Below are positions 1 to 6,638 of a stretch of DNA of 10,201 nt, in pieces. The notes beneath the pieces were generated by a model. It was given only the letters and a program-made list of their open reading frames with translations, did not search any database and was not told where the DNA came from. Position numbers and translations under genes: made by a program. Every line of letters starts with the position of its first letter. Within the stretch, counting starts at the first letter, position 1. Source of the DNA: Competibacteraceae bacterium UBA3908 (lineage in GTDB: Bacteria > Pseudomonadota > Gammaproteobacteria > Competibacterales > Competibacteraceae); contig DGFE01000024.1 in the NCBI GenBank assembly GCA_002391525.1, positions 1-10,201 on the forward strand, written 5' to 3'.

Positions 1-34
1 ACCTCACCACGTTCTGAAGGAACATTTCTTCAAA

Positions 35-55
35 CCACTGTCCCAATGACAGCGG
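35..55 (-). other. Hairpin at start of putative P2 transcript
   Basis: An 8-bp stem with one G-U pair (minus strand CCGCTGTC / GACAGTGG) and a 5-nt loop lies immediately downstream of the TATACT box. There is no following run of U, so it does not look like an intrinsic terminator for tyrS. Its position in a possible rRNA leader is like that of a boxB-type hairpin. I do not see a convincing boxA (TGCTCTTTAACA-like) in the remaining 34 bases. Confidence 0.45.
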
Positions 56-62
56 GAAGGCG

Positions 63-90
63 AGTATACCCCGTAAAATCCTTTTTGCAA
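63..90 (-). promoter_or_regulatory. Second tandem sigma70 promoter, rrn P2-like
   Basis: On the minus strand TTGCAA (90 to 85) and TATACT (68 to 63) are 16 bp apart, each matching the consensus hexamer at most positions. Its -10 lies 102 bp downstream of the -10 of the stronger promoter at 165-192. This is close to the P1-P2 spacing in enterobacterial rrn operons. No gene starts between it and the left edge, so the transcript must serve something outside the window, most simply a 16S rRNA leader. Confidence 0.6.
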
Positions 91-164
91 GAACCGGCAG
101 ACTCCTCGCTGCTTGCCCGATCCTCCCTCAACCCCATCCGACGGCACGGCCAAGGGAAGCGCGA

Positions 165-192
165 ATTATAGAGGGGGAAATCCGCCTGTCAA
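165..192 (-). promoter_or_regulatory. Consensus sigma70 promoter, rrn P1-like
   Basis: On the minus strand a perfect -35 TTGACA (192 to 187) is separated by 16 bp from a perfect -10 TATAAT (170 to 165). The discriminator that follows is GC-rich (TCGCGC), and transcription would start near 156 and run leftward out of the window. A 16-bp spacer with a GC-rich discriminator is typical of stringently controlled rRNA P1 promoters; the start TTGACAGGCGGA also resembles E. coli rrnB P1 as I remember it. An A-rich stretch (gaagaaaag) directly precedes the -35, as in a weak UP element. The -35 lies only about 30 bp after the tyrS stop. The promoter itself is seen directly; the assignment to an rRNA operon is inference, and a tRNA operon is the alternative. 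Confidence 0.8.
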
Positions 193-223
193 CTTTTCTT
201 CACGAAACGTTCAAATCCACCGA

Positions 224-1426
224 TCACAAAACCAGAACACGCGCTACCCGCCGCTTGCCGACCTGGTAGACATGGCTGCTACCGACGCTCAGCTCCAAGT
301 CGCGACTCTCGATGCGTTCCCCGTCGATCCGCACCGCGCCCTCCCGAATCAGCCGCAGGGCCTCCGAAGTGCTGGCCGTCAGACCCGCATCCTTGAGCAG
401 ATTGGCGATCAGTAACCGGCCATCGCGGGATTGCACCCGCACCTCAGCCAGATCTTCCGGCAACCCCCCTTTCTGAAATCGCTCGATGAACGCCGCCAGA
501 GCATGTCGGCCCGCTTCGACGCCATGGAACCGCGTCACCAGTTCCTCCGCCAGCCTGAACTTGACATCCCGTGGATTCAGGCCCTCGTGACCGATTTGTC
601 GCCGCCACTCGGCGATCTCGTGGGTCGGACGGAAGCTCAGCAGCTCGAAGTAGCGCCACATCAAATCATCGGAAATGGACATCAGCTTGCCGAACATGTC
701 GTTGGGCTCGTCGCGAATGCCGACGTAATTACCCAGCGACTTCGACATCTTCTGCGCACCGTCCAGCCCTTCCAGGATCGGCATGGTCAGGACGATCTGC
801 GGGGGCTGGCCGTAATGCTTCTGCAACTCGCGGCCCACCAGCAGATTGAATTTCTGATCGGTGCCGCCCAGTTCCACGTCCGCCCGCATGGCGACCGAGT
901 CGTAGCCCTGCACCAGTGGATACAGGAATTCGTGGATGGCAATCGGCTGGCCACTGGCGTAGCGCTTGCCGAAATCGTCCCGCTCCAGCATCCGGGCGAC
1001 GGTGTGTTTGGCCGCCAGATGGATGAAATCGGCCGGGGTCATCCGGTCGAACCAGGTCGAATTGAACAGTACCTCGGTCCGCTCGGGATCGAGAATTCTG
1101 AACACCTGCTCCCGGTAGGTCTCGGCATTCGCCAGAATCTGCTCGCGCGTCAGCGGCTTGCGGGTAACGTTCTTGCCGGTCGGATCACCGATCATCCCGG
1201 TGAAATCGCCGATCAGAAACATGACGTGATGGCCGAGTTCCTGAAATTGGCGGAGCTTGTTGATCAGCACCGTATGACCCAGGTGCAAATCGGGCGCGGT
1301 TGGATCGAAGCCGGCCTTGACCCGCAGCGGTCGACCCGATTTGAGGCGTTCGGCCAGTTCCTCCTCAAGCAGGAGATCGACGGCGCCGCGTTTGATCCGT
1401 TCCAGCGATTCTTCGACCGAGTGCAT
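224..1426 (-). CDS. tyrS: Tyrosyl-tRNA synthetase (TyrRS)
   Basis: A class I aminoacyl-tRNA synthetase that charges tRNA-Tyr with tyrosine in the cytoplasm. The 400-residue protein has the HIGH-type signature HLGH at 48-51, preceded by GFDPTAPDLHLGH, the tyrosine-site segment with GYDS (174-177) and GGTDQ (187-191), and KMSKS at 226-230. An S4-type RNA-binding domain forms the C-terminal part, from about residue 340. HLGH with this length fits the TyrZ-like branch found in many proteobacteria rather than the E. coli HVGH form. The ATG at 1426 is preceded by TGAGGA at suitable spacing, which supports this start. It lies 76 bp downstream of erpA on the same strand. There is no room for a terminator before the rrn-like promoter, so tyrS transcripts may read into the next operon. 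Confidence 0.97.
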   Translation of the reverse strand: MHSVEESLERIKRGAVDLLLEEELAERLKSGRPLRVKAGFDPTAPDLHLGHTVLINKLRQFQELGHHVMFLIGDFTGMIGDPTGKNVTRKPLTREQILANAETYREQVFRILDPERTEVLFNSTWFDRMTPADFIHLAAKHTVARMLERDDFGKRYASGQPIAIHEFLYPLVQGYDSVAMRADVELGGTDQKFNLLVGRELQKHYGQPPQIVLTMPILEGLDGAQKMSKSLGNYVGIRDEPNDMFGKLMSISDDLMWRYFELLSFRPTHEIAEWRRQIGHEGLNPRDVKFRLAEELVTRFHGVEAGRHALAAFIERFQKGGLPEDLAEVRVQSRDGRLLIANLLKDAGLTASTSEALRLIREGAVRIDGERIESRDLELSVGSSHVYQVGKRRVARVLVL

Positions 1427-1437
1427 GGATATTCCTC

Positions 1438-1477
1438 AAAAACAACCGGTCCGAGCGGGGCGGTGGTCTCGCCCGCT
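1438..1477 (-). terminator. Possible weak terminator/attenuator between erpA and tyrS
   Basis: In the erpA-tyrS gap the minus strand can form a GC-rich stem with arms AGCGGG and CCCGCT (1477-1472 and 1459-1454). A GTTGTTTTTG tract follows about 10 nt later (U run at 1442-1438). An overlapping alternative stem pairs TCGCCCG with CGGGCGA further upstream. The gap between stem and U run is longer than in a good intrinsic terminator, so this may only be a partial terminator or a structured spacer. Confidence 0.3.
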
Positions 1478-1502
1478 GGCCGGTGTCGGGCGAAGCGGGG
1501 TT

Positions 1503-1865
1503 TCAGGCGGAGAAGGACGAGCCGCAGCCGCAGGTCGTAACGGCGTTGGGGTTGCGGATGACGAACTGGGCGCCTTCCAAGCCCTCGGTGTAGTCGATCT
1601 CGGCCCCGACCAGATACTGAAAACTCATCGGATCGATCAGTAGCTTCACGCCTTGATTCTCCACCACGGTATCGCCATCGCCCAGGGCCTCGTCGAAGGT
1701 AAAGCCGTACTGGAACCCGGAACAGCCGCCGCCGGAAATGAACACCCGCAGCATCAGCTTGGGATTATCTTCCTCTTCCAGCAAATCCTTGACCTTCAGC
1801 GCCGCGGCGTCGGTGAACAACAGCGGGCTTTCAGCGGGCGTGAACGTTTCGGCAATGGCGCTCAT
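1503..1865 (-). CDS. erpA: Iron-sulfur cluster insertion protein ErpA (A-type carrier)
   Basis: A small A-type carrier (HesB/IscA/SufA family) that receives Fe-S clusters from the Isc or Suf scaffold and delivers them to apoproteins in the cytosol; in E. coli it is needed for isoprenoid synthesis enzymes. The 120-residue protein has the three conserved cluster-binding cysteines: C48 in SGGGCSGFQYGF, and C112 and C114 in the C-terminal TCGCGSSF. GFQYGFTFD together with the length favours ErpA over IscA. The ATG at 1865 has AGAGGA about 7 nt upstream. It follows argC by 108 bp on the same strand, a gap that contains its own candidate promoter and operator, so it may be expressed independently of argC. 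Confidence 0.95.
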   Translation of the reverse strand: MSAIAETFTPAESPLLFTDAAALKVKDLLEEEDNPKLMLRVFISGGGCSGFQYGFTFDEALGDGDTVVENQGVKLLIDPMSFQYLVGAEIDYTEGLEGAQFVIRNPNAVTTCGCGSSFSA

Positions 1866-1894
1866 GACTCTATCCTCTTGAAAAAGATTGATAG

Positions 1895-1923
1895 ATTGTC
1901 CGATTGTTGACCTTCGAGGTCAA
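1895..1923 (-). promoter_or_regulatory. Candidate erpA promoter with palindromic operator
   Basis: On the minus strand a -35-like TTGACC (1923 to 1918) is followed after 17 bp by a -10-like GACAAT (1900 to 1895), 30 bp upstream of the erpA start. The -35 is one end of a perfect 7-3-7 inverted repeat, TTGACCT-CGA-AGGTCAA (1907-1923). The half-sites YYGAC and GTCRR, their spacing, and most of the flanking ATAS/STAT positions fit the IscR type 1 consensus as I remember it, about 17 of 25 positions. E. coli erpA is a known IscR target. The palindrome is seen; IscR binding is inference. Confidence 0.45.
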
Positions 1924-1973
1924 GAATGGTTTAGCTGACTGCGAAGAAGCGGTTTTGCACCGGCATCGGGGCA

Positions 1974-3005
1974 TCAGGGTAACAGGGCGATTCCCTCCAG
2001 CCCCGTGGTTTCCGGCAATCCGAACATCAGGTTCATGTTCTGCACCGCCTGGCCCGCCGCGCCCTTGACCAGGTTGTCGATCACCGACAACACCACCACC
2101 GTTTTGCCGTTCCGTGGCCGATGCACCGCCAACCGGCACTGATTCGCCCCGCGCACGCTGCGGGTTTCGGGATGCGACTGCGGCGGCAACACGTCCACGA
2201 ACGGCTCGGCGGCGTAGCGTCGCTCGAACAACGCCTGCACGTCCGCGTCGGGATCGGTCAGGGTGGCGTACAGCGTGGCGTGAATGCCACGGATCATCGG
2301 CGTCAGGTGCGGTACGAACACCAGATCGACCGGTCCGCCGGTCACCGCCAGCAGCCCTTGACGGATTTCCGGCCAGTGCCGATGCGCCGGCACGTTGTAT
2401 GCCCTGAAATTGTCGCCCGCCTCGCCCAGCAGGATGCCCACCTCGGCCTTGCGACCCGCCCCGCTGACGCCGGACTTGGCATCGGCGATCAACGATTGCG
2501 GATCGATCACGCCGGCTTCCAGCAGCGGCAGGAAACCGAGCTGCACGGCGGTCGGATAACAGCCGGGATTGGCGATCAGTCGGGCGTTGCGGATGGATTC
2601 GCGGTTGACCTCGGGCAGGCCGTAGACCGCTTCCGCCAGCAAGTCCGGGCAGGCGTGCGGCATTCCATACCAGTGCTCCCAGTCTTCGGTCCGCCGCAAC
2701 CGAAAATCGGCCGCCAGGTCGATAACTCTGACCCCGGCCGCCAGCAGCGCCGGCGCGCTGTTCATGGCGGTGCCGTTGGGCGTGGCGAAGAACACCACGT
2801 CGCAGCCTTTCAGCACCTTGTCGTCCGGCTCGACGAACGCCAGTTCGACCCGGCCACGCAGATTGGGAAACAGTTCGCCGACCTCGACGCCTTTCTCGCC
2901 GCGCGAGGTGATCACCGCCAGTTTCACCGCCGGATGCATGGCCAGCAATCGCAACAGTTCGACGCCGGTATAACCCGTCCCACCGACAATCCCCGCCTTG
3001 ATCAT
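1974..3005 (-). CDS. argC: N-acetyl-gamma-glutamyl-phosphate reductase
   Basis: Catalyses the NADPH-dependent reduction of N-acetylglutamyl phosphate to N-acetylglutamate semialdehyde, the third step of arginine biosynthesis. From the ATG at 3005 the protein has 343 residues, normal for long-form ArgC. The N-terminal Rossmann motif is GIVGGTGYTG (5-14), the catalytic cysteine is C149 in ANPGCYPTA, and the segment PHLTPMIRGIHAT is present in the C-terminal half. In-frame GTG codons at 3017 and 3023 would add 4 or 6 residues. I prefer the ATG because family members usually begin with MIK(V/A)GIVGGTGYTG, but the ribosome binding site is weak for all options. It is divergent from the thioredoxin gene at 3191 and leads into erpA. 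Confidence 0.96.
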   Translation of the reverse strand: MIKAGIVGGTGYTGVELLRLLAMHPAVKLAVITSRGEKGVEVGELFPNLRGRVELAFVEPDDKVLKGCDVVFFATPNGTAMNSAPALLAAGVRVIDLAADFRLRRTEDWEHWYGMPHACPDLLAEAVYGLPEVNRESIRNARLIANPGCYPTAVQLGFLPLLEAGVIDPQSLIADAKSGVSGAGRKAEVGILLGEAGDNFRAYNVPAHRHWPEIRQGLLAVTGGPVDLVFVPHLTPMIRGIHATLYATLTDPDADVQALFERRYAAEPFVDVLPPQSHPETRSVRGANQCRLAVHRPRNGKTVVVLSVIDNLVKGAAGQAVQNMNLMFGLPETTGLEGIALLP

Positions 3006-3044
3006 GTTTCGATCCACTCGCACTCAATCACTGGAAAAGCGTGC

Positions 3045-3072
3045 ATCATACGGATTTCGCCATGCCTCGCAA
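3045..3072 (-). promoter_or_regulatory. Candidate argC promoter
   Basis: On the minus strand TTGCGA (3072 to 3067) and TATGAT (3050 to 3045, five of six consensus bases) are 16 bp apart. Transcription would start near 3038, about 33 nt before the argC ATG. It lies in the 185-bp divergent region between argC and the thioredoxin gene. I see no equally good promoter facing the thioredoxin gene and no ArgR-type operator that I would defend. Confidence 0.45.
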
Positions 3073-3190
3073 ACCGGACCCGCGCCGGCAGCATCGTATC
3101 GCGGCCGCCACTTTCAACGATTGCGGCGGTCTTATTGCAAAATTTCGATCAGCGTCCGCCGCGAACATCGACCCACAGGAGGTTCGTCCC

Positions 3191-3691
3191 GTGAAGCCAG
3201 CCAAAGAAACCGTCATCGCCGGTATCGTCCTGGCGGTGATTGTCGCAGCCGCCGTGATCTGGTTCATGCCCGCTGGCCTGCGCCAGGCGCCGCCGCTGGT
3301 CGGCCAGACCCTCGACGGTCGCACCCTGACGCTGGCGCAGCTGCGCGGCAAGCCGGTGCTGGTGACGTTCTGGGCGACCACCTGCCCCTCCTGCATCGAG
3401 GAGATGCCGCATCTCATCGAGCTTTATCGGGAACTGAATCCGAAGGGTCTGGAAATCATCGGCGTGGCGATGGCCTACGATCCGCCGGAACAGGTGCGGA
3501 CGTTGGTACGGCAGCGACAAATTCCCTACCCCGTCGTACTCGACAGCGAGGAGCACATCGCCAGGGAATTCGACAACGTGCGGGTGACCCCGACCTCGGT
3601 ATTGATTTCACCAGAAGGCCGGATCGTGCATTACCGGCTGGGGCTGCTGGATCTGCCCAAGCTGCGCGAGACGATTCGGGAAATGCTTTGA
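3191..3691 (+). CDS. Membrane-anchored TlpA/ResA-like thioredoxin-fold protein
   Basis: A thiol-disulfide oxidoreductase of the TlpA/ResA/AhpC-TSA-like group, expected to act on the periplasmic side of the inner membrane as a reductant or in cytochrome c or disulfide maturation. The 166-residue protein starts with a short basic segment and one hydrophobic helix (about residues 8-26) that looks like an uncleaved anchor. The thioredoxin fold follows with the active site WATTCPSC (C65 and C68) and the cis-proline in VTPTS (P134). The GTG at 3191 is chosen because a perfect AGGAGG (3177-3182) sits 8 nt upstream. The frame stays open upstream to 3041, but that extension has no such site and would bury the anchor. 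It is the only rightward gene here, divergent from argC and convergent with the GH57 gene at 3738. Its partner protein is unknown. Confidence 0.88.
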   Translation: MKPAKETVIAGIVLAVIVAAAVIWFMPAGLRQAPPLVGQTLDGRTLTLAQLRGKPVLVTFWATTCPSCIEEMPHLIELYRELNPKGLEIIGVAMAYDPPEQVRTLVRQRQIPYPVVLDSEEHIAREFDNVRVTPTSVLISPEGRIVHYRLGLLDLPKLRETIREML

Positions 3692-3724
3692 GCGGCGGGA
3701 CGCCGATTTCGCGCGCCCCCCGCC

Positions 3725-3740
3725 TGAGCCTCCCGGCTCA
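3725..3740 (+). terminator. Possible weak terminator of the thioredoxin gene
   Basis: A 6-bp perfect inverted repeat TGAGCC-TCCC-GGCTCA is followed by TTTG on the plus strand, 33 bp after the thioredoxin stop. The right arm overlaps the stop codon of the convergent GH57 gene. The short stem and short T run make it a weak candidate. Confidence 0.3.
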
Positions 3741-4925
3741 TTTGAACACGGAATTGGCCCGTTCCAGGCACTCGCAGGCCTGGTCGAGATCGGCGTGACA
3801 GCGCATGACCCAGGCGTCGCCCCAGAAGAAATTGCAACTGGTTTCCGCCCGCAACACCCGCCAGTGGGCCTCTTCCAGCAGCGCCAGCAATTCTGGATTG
3901 CGCGAGCCGATGGGCGCGGCGTTGCGCAGCGCCGCCTGCACCGCCTGGCTGATCTCGCCCACCCGGGTCAAGGCGTCCTTCTGCGCCTGCGTGCCGGTCC
4001 ATTGGACAAAGTCGCGGCCATCGTGCCAGCCGGTGTTCCACGCGCCCGGTCCGACCGTGACCTCGCCCCGCGCGCCGAACCGGTCGAGATAATCCTTGAT
4101 GAAAGTCGGCTGAATCGCCTTTTCCCCGGCCCGCGCCTTTTCCATCAGTGGCTTGTAGAAAGCGTCCCAGAAATTGCTGCCGGGCGTGACGTTGCGGAAC
4201 CAGCCGCCGTTCTGGCCGTCGGTGCAGGTGGTGACCAGGGGCGGAAAATCGCAACCCTTGGTGCGTTCCCGAACCTCCCGATCAAACCACTCGTATTCCA
4301 TGCCCGACTCCTGGGCATTCGACAAATCGCGGTCGCGCACGATGACGACGATTTCCTCGTCGCCGAAACGGGCGACATGCGGCCGGTAGCGCAATTCTTC
4401 CCACCGCATCGGCGTGACCGGCTGGACGTGTTCGCTGTCGACCAGCACGAAGCGATAGCCGCAGCGCCGCAACAAGGGGATCATGTCCATGCAGAAGCCC
4501 ATTTCCGGCGGCCAGAATCCCTGGAAATCGCTCTGGACAAACAGCCGCCGCGCCATTCCCCGCCACCGCTCCAGGTGGGCCTCCCAATCGGTCGGAGGCA
4601 CCAGCGGCAACACCGGATGATAGTACGCGGTGCCGAGCAAATCGATAACCTGCGTATTCCGCAGTTGCCAGAGCAGCGAACCGCAATCGACGATGCCGTA
4701 GGCCCGGTCCTGAAACTCGGGATTGGTCAGGGTTTCCAGCAGCGTGCCGGACAAGGCCAGGTGCAGCCGGCCGACATCCTGGTAATCCGTCAGCGAGCGG
4801 GGAATCCGGTCCATCGCGAACAGAATTTCCCTGGCTTCCCATTCCTTGTGTTGCAACAGATGTTCCAGATTGCCATGAGGCTGATGCAGATTCAGCACCA
4901 GCGCGTGATAAAGGGTGTCCGCCAT
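3738..4925 (-). CDS. Glycoside hydrolase family 57 protein (short form)
   Basis: A GH57-family alpha-glucan-active enzyme of 395 residues, expected to hydrolyse or transfer alpha-1,4 or alpha-1,6 linkages with retention in the cytoplasm; no signal peptide is visible. Family landmarks are LNLHQPHG (12-18, first beta strand), GFWPPEMGF (136-144) with the likely nucleophile E141, and CTDGQNGGWF (234-243) with the likely acid/base D236. A helical C-terminal part contains ETSCNFFWGDAW. The GFxPxEM motif is nearer to the amylase/amylopullulanase types than to the WLPEC form of GH57 branching enzymes, so branching activity is less likely, but specificity cannot be read from sequence alone. The start has AGGAGGAGG just upstream. 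It is the last gene of the glucan cluster and lies 121 bp after the longer GH57 gene. Confidence 0.88.
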   Translation of the reverse strand: MADTLYHALVLNLHQPHGNLEHLLQHKEWEAREILFAMDRIPRSLTDYQDVGRLHLALSGTLLETLTNPEFQDRAYGIVDCGSLLWQLRNTQVIDLLGTAYYHPVLPLVPPTDWEAHLERWRGMARRLFVQSDFQGFWPPEMGFCMDMIPLLRRCGYRFVLVDSEHVQPVTPMRWEELRYRPHVARFGDEEIVVIVRDRDLSNAQESGMEYEWFDREVRERTKGCDFPPLVTTCTDGQNGGWFRNVTPGSNFWDAFYKPLMEKARAGEKAIQPTFIKDYLDRFGARGEVTVGPGAWNTGWHDGRDFVQWTGTQAQKDALTRVGEISQAVQAALRNAAPIGSRNPELLALLEEAHWRVLRAETSCNFFWGDAWVMRCHADLDQACECLERANSVFK

Positions 4926-4954
4926 GATTCAGCCTCCTCCTGTGATGGGTCGTG

Positions 4955-4990
4955 GCGACGGGCGGCGGGAACAACCACGCCGCCCGTCGC
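4955..4990 (-). repeat. Strong 13-bp GC hairpin between the two GH57 genes
   Basis: A perfect 13-bp inverted repeat (4955-4967 with 4978-4990) encloses a 10-nt loop and lies 29 bp upstream of the short GH57 start. Read on the minus strand it is preceded by an AT-rich segment (TTATAAAAAG) and has no U run after it, so it is not a standard terminator for the upstream gene. On the plus strand it is followed by TACCTTACTTTTTA, but no plus-strand gene needs it. It is most likely an RNA structure in the polycistronic message that protects the upstream transcript, marks a processing site or modulates translation. Confidence 0.6.
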
Positions 4991-5046
4991 TACCTTACTT
5001 TTTATAATGATAAGTCGGAAATCGGCGTGACGAATGGCCAGGGCGA

Positions 5047-6510
5047 TTAAAAATCGGTTTCGACGATGGCGCTGGCCCGTCGGCAGATTTCGCGGCCGTA
5101 GTCGGTCCACAGCCCTTGCCCCCAATACCGGTAGCAACTGGTCTGCGAACACATCAGATGGAACAGCGCGTTGCGATAGCGCGGGTTGGCGGGAGAAACG
5201 CCGGGTTTCAAGATCTTTTCGTAGAACAGGGAACTGGCTTTTTCCATCGGGCCGAGCACGTTGTCGTAACCCCGCACCCAGGAAATATCGTTGGTCCAAC
5301 TGCCGCCTTCCATATGGAAACGGCCATCCTCCTTCTTCAAGTCCGCGATGACTTTTTCCAGTTTTTCCGGCCCCTCGCCCGGCTGGAACCGGTCCCAGAT
5401 GCGCTTCTGGAACAACGGCTGCAGCGTTGGCAGCTCGGATTCCCTGACGCCCGCCGCGAACAGATGCTCCAGGTATTCGGTGGCGTTCATGAACGGCGTC
5501 TCCGATCCCGAGGCTTCGTGCACCGAATCCATGAACTTGCCGGGGAACTCGTTCATCATCACCCCGCCGTTCTCGCCGTCGGCGATCTGCGTCACCAGCG
5601 GCGGCACCGATTTGCCGGCCAGTTCCCAGCGCGACAGGCCCTTGGCTTCGTAATACGGCTGCATCTGCGCCACCAGCTTGGTATCGCTGCCCTGGGTCTT
5701 GACGATGGCGACGATGCTGACGGTTTCGCCTCTGGAATTGGTGCAGACCAGCCGGTGCGGCAGATGCTTCTTCTCGGGTCCCCAGCCGTTTTCGGGCCGC
5801 TCCACGGTGTGCTCCTGCACCAACAGCCACCGATAGCCGCAATCCACCAGCGTCTTGACATATTCGTAGGCGGTGTCGGGATGGTTGGGCAAGGCCATTT
5901 CCGAAGGCGAGAACCCCCGGACCCGCGCCAGCGCCTCCAGGCCGAAGATGGCGGCGAAATGGTGCTGCCAGGCTTTGACGTGCAAGCGGAAATCCTGCGC
6001 CGGGGTCGAGGGCGCCACCGCGTGCCCCCACGGACAACCCAGCCATTCGACCGCCCGCCGATAGTCGGGGTTGCAGGTGGCGTTCCTGAGCGCGTCGAAC
6101 ACGTCGTGCAGCCCCATCGCGCGCAGGCCGTGGAACAGGGTGCCGGAATACTCCAGCATCACCCGGGGCTCCTTGCCTTCGTGAATCAGTTGCGGGATGA
6201 ATTCGCCCATCCGTTTGTAGCACCAGTGAAACACCGGCGCATTGTGATTGTCGCCGATACCCTGGTTCTCCATCATGTACTGGAGATTGCTGATGATGGC
6301 CGCGGTGTGCAGATCGCCGCCGCCGGCGGGGATCAGCGGTTGGTGCATGTGCAAGGCAATGGCGCAGGCGGAGCGGATGCGCCCGAAATCGATTCGGCTT
6401 TCCGGTAAAAACACCGGCTGGTCGCGGTGGGCGCGCAGGGTCTCTTCCACGAGCGGCTCCGAACCACAGATGTTCGGCAAACCGTCAACGTATTCCGGAA
6501 GCTGGCTCAT
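5047..6510 (-). CDS. Glycoside hydrolase family 57 protein (long form)
   Basis: A second GH57-family enzyme, 487 residues from the ATG at 6510. Landmarks are ALHMHQP (52-58), GFSPSEMAL (199-207) with the likely nucleophile E204, and IADGENGGVMMN (309-320) with the likely acid/base D311. The C-terminal region contains GGSWTNDISW and TSCYRYWGQGLW. It has an N-terminal extension of about 45 residues before the first catalytic strand that the downstream GH57 protein lacks. The start is chosen because AGGAG lies 10 nt upstream of 6510; the ATG at 6519 is too close to it, and the open frame further upstream to 6759 runs into the end of glgA. The role is probably cytoplasmic alpha-glucan hydrolysis or transfer together with GlgA. 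The exact activity (amylase, amylopullulanase or glucanotransferase) is unresolved. Confidence 0.88.
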   Translation of the reverse strand: MSQLPEYVDGLPNICGSEPLVEETLRAHRDQPVFLPESRIDFGRIRSACAIALHMHQPLIPAGGGDLHTAAIISNLQYMMENQGIGDNHNAPVFHWCYKRMGEFIPQLIHEGKEPRVMLEYSGTLFHGLRAMGLHDVFDALRNATCNPDYRRAVEWLGCPWGHAVAPSTPAQDFRLHVKAWQHHFAAIFGLEALARVRGFSPSEMALPNHPDTAYEYVKTLVDCGYRWLLVQEHTVERPENGWGPEKKHLPHRLVCTNSRGETVSIVAIVKTQGSDTKLVAQMQPYYEAKGLSRWELAGKSVPPLVTQIADGENGGVMMNEFPGKFMDSVHEASGSETPFMNATEYLEHLFAAGVRESELPTLQPLFQKRIWDRFQPGEGPEKLEKVIADLKKEDGRFHMEGGSWTNDISWVRGYDNVLGPMEKASSLFYEKILKPGVSPANPRYRNALFHLMCSQTSCYRYWGQGLWTDYGREICRRASAIVETDF

Positions 6511-6638
6511 GCGTGACATTCTCCTGTGCGGTGGGTGGATCGAACCTCCAGGGCAGGAGGCCAAGGCTCTTGCTCGTTTGTTGCGCTCGCGGCGGGGGGC
6601 CGGACGGCGCCATCGCCAATCCGCGCTTCCCTCATCGC

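Noticed and set aside
431..1540. 369-codon plus-strand frame opposite tyrS
   Set aside because: Composition rich in Q, H, R and V is typical of the antisense of a real gene; tyrS on the other strand is certain.
1870..3027. 385-codon minus-strand frame overlapping argC in another phase
   Set aside because: Low-complexity G, R and A-rich translation with no motif; argC has the full set of motifs in its own frame.
3041..3190. In-frame upstream extension of the thioredoxin gene
   Set aside because: The perfect AGGAGG at 3177-3182 with 8 nt to GTG 3191 and the N-terminal position of the membrane anchor favour the shorter protein.
5003..5008. Plus-strand TATAAT between the GH57 genes
   Set aside because: No -35 lies at the right distance (that position is inside the GC hairpin) and no plus-strand gene follows; chance match in an AT-rich spacer.
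3795..6408. Two long plus-strand frames (3795-5030 and 5116-6408) opposite the GH57 genes
   Set aside because: Antisense shadows without motifs or start signals.
6545..6560. Inverted repeat CCTCC/GGAGG in the glgA-GH57 spacer
   Set aside because: Only 5 bp with no U run; not distinguishable from chance in GC-rich sequence.
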